In this document: piece after piece, positions 1-8,158 of the stretch
Numbering within the stretch: position 1 is the stretch's first letter
Layout of the letters: the number at the start of each line of letters is the position of its first letter
Translations under genes and position numbers: made by a program
The notes under the pieces: generated by a model
The model's input: the letters and a program-made list of their open reading frames with translations, nothing else
Databases searched by the model: none
Told to the model about the DNA's origin: nothing
Source of the DNA: Candidatus Acidulodesulfobacterium acidiphilum
GTDB taxonomy: Bacteria > SZUA-79 > Acidulodesulfobacterales > Acidulodesulfobacteraceae
Length of the DNA stretch: 64,000 nucleotides
Assembly (NCBI GenBank): GCA_008534395.1
Contig: SHMQ01000011.1
Coordinates: 1-64,000, forward strand
Direction of reading: 5' to 3'

Positions 1-159
1 TTAAATAACGACGGAAAATCAAAAAAAATAGGATTGTCTATAGGAATATCAGGATTTAAAAAAGGGAAAAAAGCGGATGAAATAATAGAAGAAGCCGATA
101 TTGCAATGTATAGGGCAAAACGCGGAAACGGAAACCACGTTTTTATATACGAAGAATAA
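1..159 (+). CDS. GGDEF domain protein, C-terminal fragment (5' end outside window)
   Basis: Frame 1 is open from the first base to a TAA at 157-159 and encodes the last 52 residues of a protein. The sequence IGLSIGIS followed by ADIAMYRAKRGNGN is the typical C-terminal end of a GGDEF (diguanylate cyclase) domain. The catalytic GG(D/E)EF loop lies upstream of the window, so activity cannot be judged. Its role would be c-di-GMP synthesis or sensing. It lies about 2.8 kb from a Pel operon that carries a c-di-GMP receptor, but cbiB intervenes on the other strand, so any link is inference. Confidence 0.85.
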   Translation, partial: LNNDGKSKKIGLSIGISGFKKGKKADEIIEEADIAMYRAKRGNGNHVFIYEE

Positions 160-330
160 TAAAGCAATATTTTAATATATAACAACATACGCAATTTGAT
201 TATAAATTGATATAAAAGAAGCATATACCACTCCCCATTTTTCATAATTATCAATAATTTTTTAACGTTTTTTGAATAATTTGTCAATAATATTTACAAA
301 TTATTCCAATCGTTATATAATTTATACATT

Positions 331-1497
331 ATGATGATAAAAAGGGAATCTTCATCAAAAATTATAGAATTGTCGAAACATTATCCTGTAATAACTATAA
401 CCGGACCCAGGCAGTCTGGAAAAACGACTTTATGTAAATATCTGTTTCCCGAAAAAGAATACGTCAATTTAGAAGATCCTGAAATAAGGATGTTTGCATC
501 TAACGACCCAAGAGGTTTTTTCGGCAGGTTTTCAAAAGGCGCCGTAATAGACGAAGTTCAGAGAGTGCCGGAACTGCTTTCATACTTGCAGGTAATAGTC
601 GATGAACATAAAATACCAGGGGAATTTATAATAACGGGAAGCCAAAATATTCTTCTTTTGTCGGCTATATCTCAATCTCTTGCCGGAAGAACCGCAATTA
701 TCCATCTTTTGCCTTTATCTGTTTTTGAACTGAAAGAATACGGCGGATATGAAGTTCCTTCTGAATTATACGAATTTATGTATAAAGGTTTTTATCCTAA
801 CGTTTATAACTCTAATCTTAATCCTTCCGAAAATTACGGTTTTTACGTATCTACCTATTTGGAAAAGGATATAAGAGATTTGCTTCGTATTTCCGATTTA
901 AATAAATTTGAACTATTTTTGAAAATCTGCGCTTCCAGAACCGGACAAGTTGTCAATCTGTCGTCCATAGGAAACGATTGCGGTCTTTCGCATAATACGA
1001 TAAAACAATGGCTGTCGTTGCTAGAAACTAGTTACATTGTAAAATTTTCCAATACATACTACAAAAATTACGGCAAAAGATTTATAAAATCTCCTAAACT
1101 TTATTTTATAGATACCGGTCTTTTGTGCTATCTCCTAGGCATAAGGAATAAAGGACATATAGACGTTCATCCGCTAAAAGGGCAGATTTTTGAAACGTTT
1201 GTTTTTTCGGAATTTTTAAAAACTCTTTATAACAAAGGGAGAGACGAAAACATATATTTTTTAAGAGATACCAAAGGTTACGAAATAGATTTTATTTTCG
1301 ATGAAGGTATAAAATTTAAATCGATAGAGGCTAAACTGTCGCAGACGATAAACCAAGACTTTTTTAAAAATATGAATGCCTTAAGCGGCTTGACGGGTAC
1401 GGATGTAGAAAAATATCTTATATACGGCGGGGAAGAATCGAAAAAATATAAAGATATAAGCATTGTTTCATGGCAAAATATTCATAGTATTTTTTAA
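331..1497 (+). CDS. AAA family ATPase with DUF4143 domain
   Basis: 388 residues. The N-terminal AAA_14-type P-loop domain has Walker A GPRQSGKTTL near residues 25-34 and a Walker B-like AVIDEVQRVPEL around residue 71. ITGSQNILL (sensor region) and LLPLSVFEL follow. The C-terminal half (about 200-380) fits DUF4143, a nuclease-like fold common in these stand-alone ATPases. These proteins are widespread in bacteria and archaea, often in many copies, and their cellular role is unproven; an antitoxin or DNA-related role has been suggested. Two adjacent ATGs (331 and 334) could start it and no strong Shine-Dalgarno is visible. It is monocistronic, with 171 bases of AT-rich sequence upstream in which I see no other feature. 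Confidence 0.85.
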   Translation: MMIKRESSSKIIELSKHYPVITITGPRQSGKTTLCKYLFPEKEYVNLEDPEIRMFASNDPRGFFGRFSKGAVIDEVQRVPELLSYLQVIVDEHKIPGEFIITGSQNILLLSAISQSLAGRTAIIHLLPLSVFELKEYGGYEVPSELYEFMYKGFYPNVYNSNLNPSENYGFYVSTYLEKDIRDLLRISDLNKFELFLKICASRTGQVVNLSSIGNDCGLSHNTIKQWLSLLETSYIVKFSNTYYKNYGKRFIKSPKLYFIDTGLLCYLLGIRNKGHIDVHPLKGQIFETFVFSEFLKTLYNKGRDENIYFLRDTKGYEIDFIFDEGIKFKSIEAKLSQTINQDFFKNMNALSGLTGTDVEKYLIYGGEESKKYKDISIVSWQNIHSIF

Positions 1498-1547
1498 CGC
1501 AATAAAAATTGTGTAAAGATATTTAATATTTACAACTTATATGGTAT

Positions 1548-1568
1548 GGCGAGGTTAGCGAACCTGCC
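1548..1568. terminator. hairpin between convergent genes, possible bidirectional terminator
   Basis: GGCGAGGTT and AACCTGCC pair around an AGCG loop, with one bulged base. The hairpin lies between the stop of the + strand ATPase gene (1497) and the stop of the - strand cbiB (1593). Downstream sequence is A/T-rich but has no clean run of T, so the terminator call is tentative. Confidence 0.4.
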
Positions 1569-1592
1569 TATATAAAAAATATATAATATTAT

Positions 1593-2654
1593 CTATAAAA
1601 TACGATTATAAATTATAAGTAATACGGTCGTATAAAAGACTGCAATAATTACAGACGATACCTTCATTATCCTTACGGTTTCAATTATATTTTCTTCATT
1701 GGGATTATTATAGTTTTCAAATCCGATAACCGGTCTTCTGCTTTCGACGCCGCCGTAATAATTTACGCCGCCTAATTTAATATTAAGTGCGCCTGCAGTT
1801 ACGGACTCCAGTTGTCCTCCGTTTGGACTAGGGTGATTTTTCCTGAATTTTATAAAAGATAAAACGGCATCTTTTGCATCATATTTATTTAAAGCAATAC
1901 TTAAAATAATAGTAGATAACATCATGAATAATGCCGTTATTCTGAACGGTATAAAATTTAACGCATCGTCTAAACGAGCAGAAAATTTACCGAATTTTTC
2001 ATATTTTTTATTTTTGTATCCGACTATAGAATCTAAAAGATTTACGGTTTTATAAATTACGGCAAATAAAACGCCGAAAAATATAATGAAATTAATCCGT
2101 GAAAATCCCGTCTTTAACGTTAAGAAATGTTTGTAAAATAACAATGACGATATTGCTCCCAAAGTGAAATAAAAAACGACGGAGCCTATTCCGTCGCCTG
2201 TATTTTCGGAAACCGATTCGACGACGGCTCTGGAAATTTCAGAGCCGTTCAAATTATCTGCGTCTCTGCCGGCAAGAGACGGAAGATTATTTCTTGCGCC
2301 TTTTATGTCGCCGGCTTTTAGCATTTTATATATTTTTAATGCTTCGTGTCTAAGTCCTCCGGTAGAAAGAAAAGAGGATATAATATAAACACAAAAAATA
2401 TCAAATAATATATTGGAAACTTGATAGATTAATAAGTCTAAAAATAAAAATAATATTGAAATAGATATAATGGTTGCAATGTTAAAAAAAAATCCCGAAA
2501 TTATACCTCTTGAAAGCTTATAGAACTTTCTTTTTAAATATACGGCTATTAAACCAATTATATTTAAAGGGTGTGCCTTATATTTTACATGTCCGATTAA
2601 ATATTCGACAATAAAGGCTGAAGGCACTATAATAAATATAAAAATAATATTCAT
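1593..2654 (-). CDS. cbiB: adenosylcobinamide-phosphate synthase (CbiB/CobD)
   Basis: 353-residue multi-pass inner-membrane protein that attaches aminopropanol (or its phosphate) to adenosylcobyric acid in late cobalamin synthesis. The family signature is clear: GDGIGSVVFYF near residue 153 and, towards the C-terminus, HPSPNGGQLESVTAGAL followed by LGGVNYYGG. Hydrophobic segments at the N-terminus, around 50-95, in the middle and at the extreme C-terminus fit the membrane topology. It is slightly longer than the usual 310-330 residues. No other cob/cbi gene is in the window and I see no cobalamin riboswitch upstream. B12-binding radical SAM enzymes elsewhere in the window would use the product. 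Confidence 0.93.
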   Translation of the reverse strand: MNIIFIFIIVPSAFIVEYLIGHVKYKAHPLNIIGLIAVYLKRKFYKLSRGIISGFFFNIATIISISILFLFLDLLIYQVSNILFDIFCVYIISSFLSTGGLRHEALKIYKMLKAGDIKGARNNLPSLAGRDADNLNGSEISRAVVESVSENTGDGIGSVVFYFTLGAISSLLFYKHFLTLKTGFSRINFIIFFGVLFAVIYKTVNLLDSIVGYKNKKYEKFGKFSARLDDALNFIPFRITALFMMLSTIILSIALNKYDAKDAVLSFIKFRKNHPSPNGGQLESVTAGALNIKLGGVNYYGGVESRRPVIGFENYNNPNEENIIETVRIMKVSSVIIAVFYTTVLLIIYNRIL

Positions 2655-2998
2655 TTATTATAAAACTTAAAAAACTTAAAATTTATTATTATTAAATTGC
2701 TTGAGATTATTATAAAAAATATTAATCTATTTTGCTTTATAAATTTTATAAAGTCAAATTTAAATACGGCTTAATAATTTAATTTTATGATTTTCGCAAA
2801 TTAAAGAAATTATTTATAAAAACATGCAATGCACAAATAATATTGGTTCACAAATAATATTGACTATTAATAATAATTATAATAAAATTTATTTCGATTT
2901 TTTCTAATTTTATTATTTATAATTCAAAATTATTTAATTATAATTTATTTATATTTAAATAATATATTGATAAATTTAAATTATATATAAAAAATTTA
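2655..2998. other. AT-rich divergent intergenic region (cbiB / pel operon)
   Basis: 344 bases without a gene between the divergent starts of cbiB and pelD. The region is very AT-rich and must hold both promoters. I cannot pick out a convincing -35/-10 pair, operator palindrome or riboswitch. TAATATT-type repeats near 2838-2870 look like composition effects. Confidence 0.5.
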
Positions 2999-4267
2999 AT
3001 GAAATTTAAAGTAAATTTTAGAGACGTAAATATAAAAATATTAACAGTTGAAATATTCATTTTTTTTGCAGTTATAGTATTTTCAGGATATTTTATAAAT
3101 AAACATAATCCTCTTGGTTTAAAAGGAAGCGTAAACTATTTTTTAATATTTTTGACTGTAATAACTTTGTTTTACGGTATTGTCGCAGGTTTGATATCTT
3201 TAATTTTGTCTTTGCCGATATTATTATACTTTTATTCGCCTTTTCCTACTAATTTTTTCTTATTCAATCTGCTAATGGTTCTGGTTTTTGGAGAATTTTA
3301 TTTTTATTGGAACCGTAACGTAAAAAAAGCCGAAGAAAAAAGTGAATATGTTGAGGAAAAATTTAACGAGTTGAGAAAAAATTTTTATTTCTTAAAACTT
3401 TCATTCGATCAGATTGAGAAAAGCTATGTTACTAAACAGGTTACCGTCAGAGGTATGATTCAGGATATTAAAAAATTGTTCGCTTACGGCGAAAAACCTT
3501 ACTCAGAAATGGTTACTATGTTGTCGCAACTGTTTAAAATAGAAAGAGCATCGCTTTTTATAAAAAATAAATCAGGCAAAAAATATGAAGATGTCGGTGA
3601 TGTAGGAGAGCCCGTAAAATTTGAATTAAACGATTATCTTTTAGAGGAAGCATTTAGAGAAAAAACGCTTACCTATCTTCCTTCATTATTAAACAAAGAT
3701 GAAAATGAACATTCTGAATATCTTGCAGTAATTCCAGTTTTTAATTTGGACAATTTAGATGCGGTTTTTTTGATTAAAGAGATTGCCTTTGTTGAATATA
3801 ATAAAGAAAATCTGTTGCTTATATATCTTTTTATTTTTTATTTTTTTGAAAATTTAAAAAATATAAAAGGTTTAAGCCAAGAAACTAAAAAATTTATAGA
3901 ACTGTTCGATATAGATTTTTTGTTAGAAATTGAAAGACTACATAAAATTTGGGAAAAGTTTAAAATAGAAAGTTCTATTGTAGCTTTTTATTTGAAAGAC
4001 GATAAGTATTCGAAAGATTTTTATTCTATTATGGAAGACAAGGTTCGAAATCTTGATATGATTGAGGCTGTTGATAACTATAAAATTGCAATAGTAATGT
4101 TACCTTTTACGCCAAAATCAGGATGTAAAAGTTTTGTAAGCAGAATAAGCCGCGGTATTATAGACAGGTTCGGCGAAACTTTTTATAAAGATTTAAGACA
4201 GGAAATTTTTCAAATCGATAAGGAGCCTGCAGAATTAATTGAAAACATAGTCGTGAAAAAGAAATGA
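2999..4267 (+). CDS. pelD: PelD, c-di-GMP receptor of the Pel polysaccharide synthase
   Basis: 422 residues. Four hydrophobic segments fill about residues 12-105, followed by a coiled-coil-like stretch (105-150), a GAF-like region (150-290) and a degenerate GGDEF-like C-terminus. This is the architecture of PelD, the inner-membrane protein that binds c-di-GMP and switches on Pel synthesis. There is no GGDEF catalytic motif, but an I-site-like R350-N-L-D353 is present with a further arginine, R385, 35 residues on. That spacing matches the c-di-GMP-binding R367xxD370 and R402 of Pseudomonas aeruginosa PelD as I recall them. First gene of the pel operon; its stop overlaps the pelE start by 4 bases. 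Confidence 0.88.
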   Translation: MKFKVNFRDVNIKILTVEIFIFFAVIVFSGYFINKHNPLGLKGSVNYFLIFLTVITLFYGIVAGLISLILSLPILLYFYSPFPTNFFLFNLLMVLVFGEFYFYWNRNVKKAEEKSEYVEEKFNELRKNFYFLKLSFDQIEKSYVTKQVTVRGMIQDIKKLFAYGEKPYSEMVTMLSQLFKIERASLFIKNKSGKKYEDVGDVGEPVKFELNDYLLEEAFREKTLTYLPSLLNKDENEHSEYLAVIPVFNLDNLDAVFLIKEIAFVEYNKENLLLIYLFIFYFFENLKNIKGLSQETKKFIELFDIDFLLEIERLHKIWEKFKIESSIVAFYLKDDKYSKDFYSIMEDKVRNLDMIEAVDNYKIAIVMLPFTPKSGCKSFVSRISRGIIDRFGETFYKDLRQEIFQIDKEPAELIENIVVKKK

Positions 4268-5259
4268 TAAGAATATTTTTTATATTTTTATCTCTGGCAT
4301 GCGAAATTTTAGCAATTATTTCAATTATTTACTGTCACGGTTATTTTTATTCAATATATTTTTTTATTTTTTTACATGCTTTTTCGGCAATATCTCTTGC
4401 TTATGTATCTTATATTTCTTTGCCTATAAGAAGATATAAGAAAAACTATCAAACAATATTTATTTTCTTTTTTATATATTTTTTTATACCCATTTTTGAA
4501 TTTTTGTGCTTTTTAATTATATATCTAATTTTAAAACGAACGCATTCAGAAAAATCTGAAATATTTCATATAAATCCGGAATTTGAAATAGGACATAAAA
4601 TAATATCGGTGGCAGGAAGACAATATGGAGAAGGTTCCGTAGTATCAAGGCTTACAGATACAAAAGTTCCGATAAATCTCCAGCAATCTTCTTTATTATA
4701 TCTCATTAATAAATCGCCGGACTTGTCTTATAAGTTCGTCAAACAAAGCCTTTATAATCCGCAAGATGAAATCAGGCTTCTTGCTTTTGGACTCATTTCA
4801 AATATCGAAAAAGATATAAATAGTAAAATAATGGAATTGAAAAAATACTTAAACGATTCAAACAATAAAAATAATAAAGGCGAAATATATTTAGATTTAG
4901 CAAACTTATACTGGGAATTGGTCTATAAAAATATTTCAGATAACGAATTCGACGATTATAATTTAAAAAAATCTAAACAGTATGCGCTTGAGTCTATAAA
5001 GGAAAATTATAAAAAATTTGAAAATTTTTTTCTGCTAGGGAAAATTAGTTTAAAATTGAATGATATAGAACAAGCGCAGAAATATTTTGCTGAATCCTTA
5101 CATTTTGATTATTTTAAAGATAAAACCATACCTTATATTGCAGGAATATATTTTAACGAAAAAAAATATTCAGAATCAAAAAAAATATTTGAAAATATGA
5201 AATCGCATACGCTTAACAATAAACTTAAAAATATTATAGATTTATGGAAAAATCAATAA
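4264..5259 (+). CDS. pelE: PelE, inner-membrane TPR protein of the Pel system
   Basis: 331 residues. Hydrophobic segments at about 3-25, 28-50 and 65-90 are followed by a soluble helical half. Residues 215-325 hold TPR-like pairs (LANLYWELVY, LLGKISLKLNDIEQAQKYF). The position between pelD and pelF and the two-membrane-segment-plus-TPR design fit PelE, thought to form an inner-membrane complex with PelD, PelF and PelG. Translation is probably coupled to pelD through the ATGA overlap. The call depends partly on context because PelE sequences diverge strongly. Confidence 0.8.
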   Translation: MIRIFFIFLSLACEILAIISIIYCHGYFYSIYFFIFLHAFSAISLAYVSYISLPIRRYKKNYQTIFIFFFIYFFIPIFEFLCFLIIYLILKRTHSEKSEIFHINPEFEIGHKIISVAGRQYGEGSVVSRLTDTKVPINLQQSSLLYLINKSPDLSYKFVKQSLYNPQDEIRLLAFGLISNIEKDINSKIMELKKYLNDSNNKNNKGEIYLDLANLYWELVYKNISDNEFDDYNLKKSKQYALESIKENYKKFENFFLLGKISLKLNDIEQAQKYFAESLHFDYFKDKTIPYIAGIYFNEKKYSESKKIFENMKSHTLNNKLKNIIDLWKNQ

Positions 5260-6782
5260 TAGAAAATAAAAATAAACCTATAAAAGTTTTGCTTGTCTGC
5301 GAAGGAACATTTCCGTATGTAAGAGGAGGCGTTTCTACATGGATTTATCAAATTATAAAGGGTTTGCCGCATATTAATTTCGGAATAGTTTTTATGGGTG
5401 CAGGTAAAAACGACTATAAAGGACTTGAATACGACATACCGGATAACCTTGTTTATATGTCTGCATCATATTTATTCGACGATATTAATAGACAAAATCA
5501 TAAATATTCGCTTTTAAAAGAAATAATTCCTATAAGAAAAAAAACGCTTTCGGAAAAATTTAATTTTATTAAAAAAATGCACGCACAATTTAATGCACAA
5601 ATTAAGTCTGATTTTCCGGATAGAATTAAATCTTTAGACTTTTATTTTAATTTTATTAGCGAAGATTTTTTTTTGCGGGACAGAAAGTCATGGGAATTTA
5701 TAAAAGAAGAATATTTAGAATTTGCTTACGATCTGTCTTTTACTGATTATTTTTGGACTATAAGAAATATTCATGCGCCTATATGGAAAATAGCAAATAT
5801 TGCACGAGAAATTCCGTCTTTTGAGATAGTCCACAGTCCTTCGACAGGATACGCAGGATTTCTTTCGTCTATACTTAAGCATAACAGGAAATCTCCGTTT
5901 ATTCTGACGGAACACGGAATTTACGTAAGAGAAAGAAAAATAGATATACTTAACAGCGACATGGCTTCAGTTAAAGAAACCGTTATGAATACTCTTTTTA
6001 ATGCCGAACATTTAAAAAACGTATGGATAAAATTTTTTGAAGCCTTAGGAAAACTTTCCTATGTATCTGCGGACAATGTTATTTCTTTATTTAACGATGC
6101 AAGGACGTTTCAGGTTAATTTCGGAGCAGATTCAAATAAAACGCAGGTCATACCAAATGGCGTAGATATTAAAAAACTGTCTTTGCTTCTTAAACAAAGA
6201 CAAAAAGAGATACCTAAAATCGTAGCGCTTATAGGACGAGTAGTTCAAATAAAAGACGTTAAGACTTTTATTAAAAGCATTAAATTGGCGTCGGATGCCA
6301 ATAATCAAATACAGGGCTGGATTGTAGGCCCCGAGGATGAAGATGAAGATTATGTCAAAGAATGTAAAGATATGGTGGCTATGCTTGGCATGGAATCTAA
6401 CTGTTTATTTTTAGGCTTTAAAAATATTTACGATATATTGCCTAAAATTGGACTTTTAACGCTGACTTCTATAAGCGAAGGCATGCCGCTGGTCGTTTTA
6501 GAAGCATTTAGCGCAGGCATTCCCGCAATTTGCACAGATGTGGGAGCATGCTCTCAGCTCATAAACGGCGGATTGGACGAAGACGATATGGCAATAGGCA
6601 AAGCAGGAGAAATAGTTCCGATTGCAAATCCGCAAATTATTGCAAAAAATTATGTAGCGTTTTTAACCGACGAACAAAAATGGAGAAAAGCCCAGTCTGC
6701 CGCTTTAGAAAGAGTAAACAGGTATTATTCCATTGAAAGTATGCTTGAAAATTATAACCATCTATACGAAGAGGCGTCTTAA
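5244..6782 (+). CDS. pelF: PelF, cytosolic Pel polysaccharide glycosyltransferase (GT4)
   Basis: 512 residues, the usual PelF length. The N-terminal acceptor domain starts with LLVCEGTFPYVRGGVSTW, the hallmark of PelF-type GT4 enzymes, and STGYAGFL and TEHGIYVRER follow. The C-terminal nucleotide-sugar domain begins near VIPNGVD (about 305) and holds VALIGRVVQIKDVK and the E-x7-E region SEGMPLVVLEAF (about 415). The family polymerises the amino-sugar backbone of Pel from UDP-GlcNAc/UDP-GalNAc on the cytoplasmic face. The start overlaps the end of pelE by 16 bases, so the genes are cotranscribed and probably coupled. Confidence 0.95.
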   Translation: MEKSIIENKNKPIKVLLVCEGTFPYVRGGVSTWIYQIIKGLPHINFGIVFMGAGKNDYKGLEYDIPDNLVYMSASYLFDDINRQNHKYSLLKEIIPIRKKTLSEKFNFIKKMHAQFNAQIKSDFPDRIKSLDFYFNFISEDFFLRDRKSWEFIKEEYLEFAYDLSFTDYFWTIRNIHAPIWKIANIAREIPSFEIVHSPSTGYAGFLSSILKHNRKSPFILTEHGIYVRERKIDILNSDMASVKETVMNTLFNAEHLKNVWIKFFEALGKLSYVSADNVISLFNDARTFQVNFGADSNKTQVIPNGVDIKKLSLLLKQRQKEIPKIVALIGRVVQIKDVKTFIKSIKLASDANNQIQGWIVGPEDEDEDYVKECKDMVAMLGMESNCLFLGFKNIYDILPKIGLLTLTSISEGMPLVVLEAFSAGIPAICTDVGACSQLINGGLDEDDMAIGKAGEIVPIANPQIIAKNYVAFLTDEQKWRKAQSAALERVNRYYSIESMLENYNHLYEEAS

Positions 6783-6787
6783 TAAAA

Positions 6788-8158
6788 ATGGCGGGAATTG
6801 CTTTTGAACTTAGAAAAAAATTAGGTAAAAAAAGTTTATCTTCTTTAATTCAAACTTTTGCATATTCTGCGTTTTTAAGTTCTGGAGCTTGGATAATATC
6901 TATTTTTAGCATTATTTTAGCATCTTATATTGCCGAAATTATTTTAAAAAACGACAAAATAGTCGCAGATTTTCAAACTTCTATTACTTATCTTATATCA
7001 TTAAGCCTGATTTTTTCAGGAACTTTTCAATTTTATATATCCCGTTTTACCGCAGACAAAATTTTTACTAAAGAGTATAAAAGCATATTGCCAAATTTTT
7101 TAACGGCGGTTCTTTTAAATATGATTATAGCTTTTATAATATATTTTCCTTTAAGTATTTACCTTTTTCATTCCGTATCGTCTTTTTATACTTTACTTTC
7201 GCTTCTTTCGTTCGTTGTTTTATGCGGAGAATGGATAGCTGCTTCAATGCTGACAGGATTAAAAAGTTATAATTTGATAGTTTATTCGTTTATTTGCGGT
7301 TACGCTTTAACCATTGCAATAGTTTATTTTTTAGGACATCTTGGATTAGATTATCTTATGTTTGCTTTTTTTGCCGGTCAGGCGTTAATATTTGTTTCAA
7401 TGATAGTTTCTATAATGAATAATTATCCTTCGGATAAACTTTTTTCTTTTGATTTCCTAAAAAGAAAAAATATTTATTTTACGTTAATATTAACCGGTTT
7501 TTTTTATAATGCAGGTTTATGGATAGATAAATTTATGTTTTGGTTTTCTCCTTTGACCGGAAACAATGTATTTAGTCATTTAAGAGCCTCTGTAGTTTAC
7601 GATGCGCCTGTTTTATTGGCATATTTTTCTATGATGCCCGGAATGGCGGTTTTTTTTCTAAAATTAGAGGGAGAATTTGCGGGATATTATTCGGCATATT
7701 ATGATACTATAACGGAGGGCAAAACATTAGAAGATATATATGAAGCAGGAAATAAGATGATTTTATCCGCAAGAAGCGTTTTTTTTGACGTGATAAGAAT
7801 ACAAGCTATAGCCGATATATTAATAATTCTTACTGATAATATCATATTTGATTTTTTACATATTTCTTATATCTATATTCCTTTATTTCATGTACTTTTG
7901 CTAGGAACTATGCTGCTTCAAATATTATTGGTATTAATAGGATTTATGTTTTATTTCGATAAAAGAAATTTTTCCCTTTTTATTACATCGCTTTTTTTTA
8001 TTCTAAATTTTATTTTTACATATATATCAATTCAGTTAGGTCCTTATTATTATGGTTACGGATTTACTTTAAGCCTTTTAGTCTGCGTAATTTTAGGATC
8101 TATTTATATAAGGAGGTTTTTAAATGAAATTCATTATTTTACTTATATGTTTATTTAG
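6788..8158 (+). CDS. pelG: PelG, polytopic membrane transporter of the Pel system
   Basis: 456 residues with about 12 hydrophobic segments. It starts MAGIAFELRKKLGKKSL, the conserved cytosolic start of PelG (GIGFELRK-type), and LSSGAWIISI and FYISRF follow. PelG belongs to the MVF/flippase-like superfamily and moves the nascent Pel chain across the inner membrane with PelD/E/F. It begins 5 bases after pelF, and its 3' end overlaps pelA by 35 bases with the pelA ribosome-binding site inside it. Confidence 0.94.
   Translation: MAGIAFELRKKLGKKSLSSLIQTFAYSAFLSSGAWIISIFSIILASYIAEIILKNDKIVADFQTSITYLISLSLIFSGTFQFYISRFTADKIFTKEYKSILPNFLTAVLLNMIIAFIIYFPLSIYLFHSVSSFYTLLSLLSFVVLCGEWIAASMLTGLKSYNLIVYSFICGYALTIAIVYFLGHLGLDYLMFAFFAGQALIFVSMIVSIMNNYPSDKLFSFDFLKRKNIYFTLILTGFFYNAGLWIDKFMFWFSPLTGNNVFSHLRASVVYDAPVLLAYFSMMPGMAVFFLKLEGEFAGYYSAYYDTITEGKTLEDIYEAGNKMILSARSVFFDVIRIQAIADILIILTDNIIFDFLHISYIYIPLFHVLLLGTMLLQILLVLIGFMFYFDKRNFSLFITSLFFILNFIFTYISIQLGPYYYGYGFTLSLLVCVILGSIYIRRFLNEIHYFTYMFI

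Noticed and set aside
2655-2998. Cobalamin riboswitch upstream of cbiB
   Set aside because: I looked for the conserved B12-box type segments on the - strand and saw none; the region is simply AT-rich.
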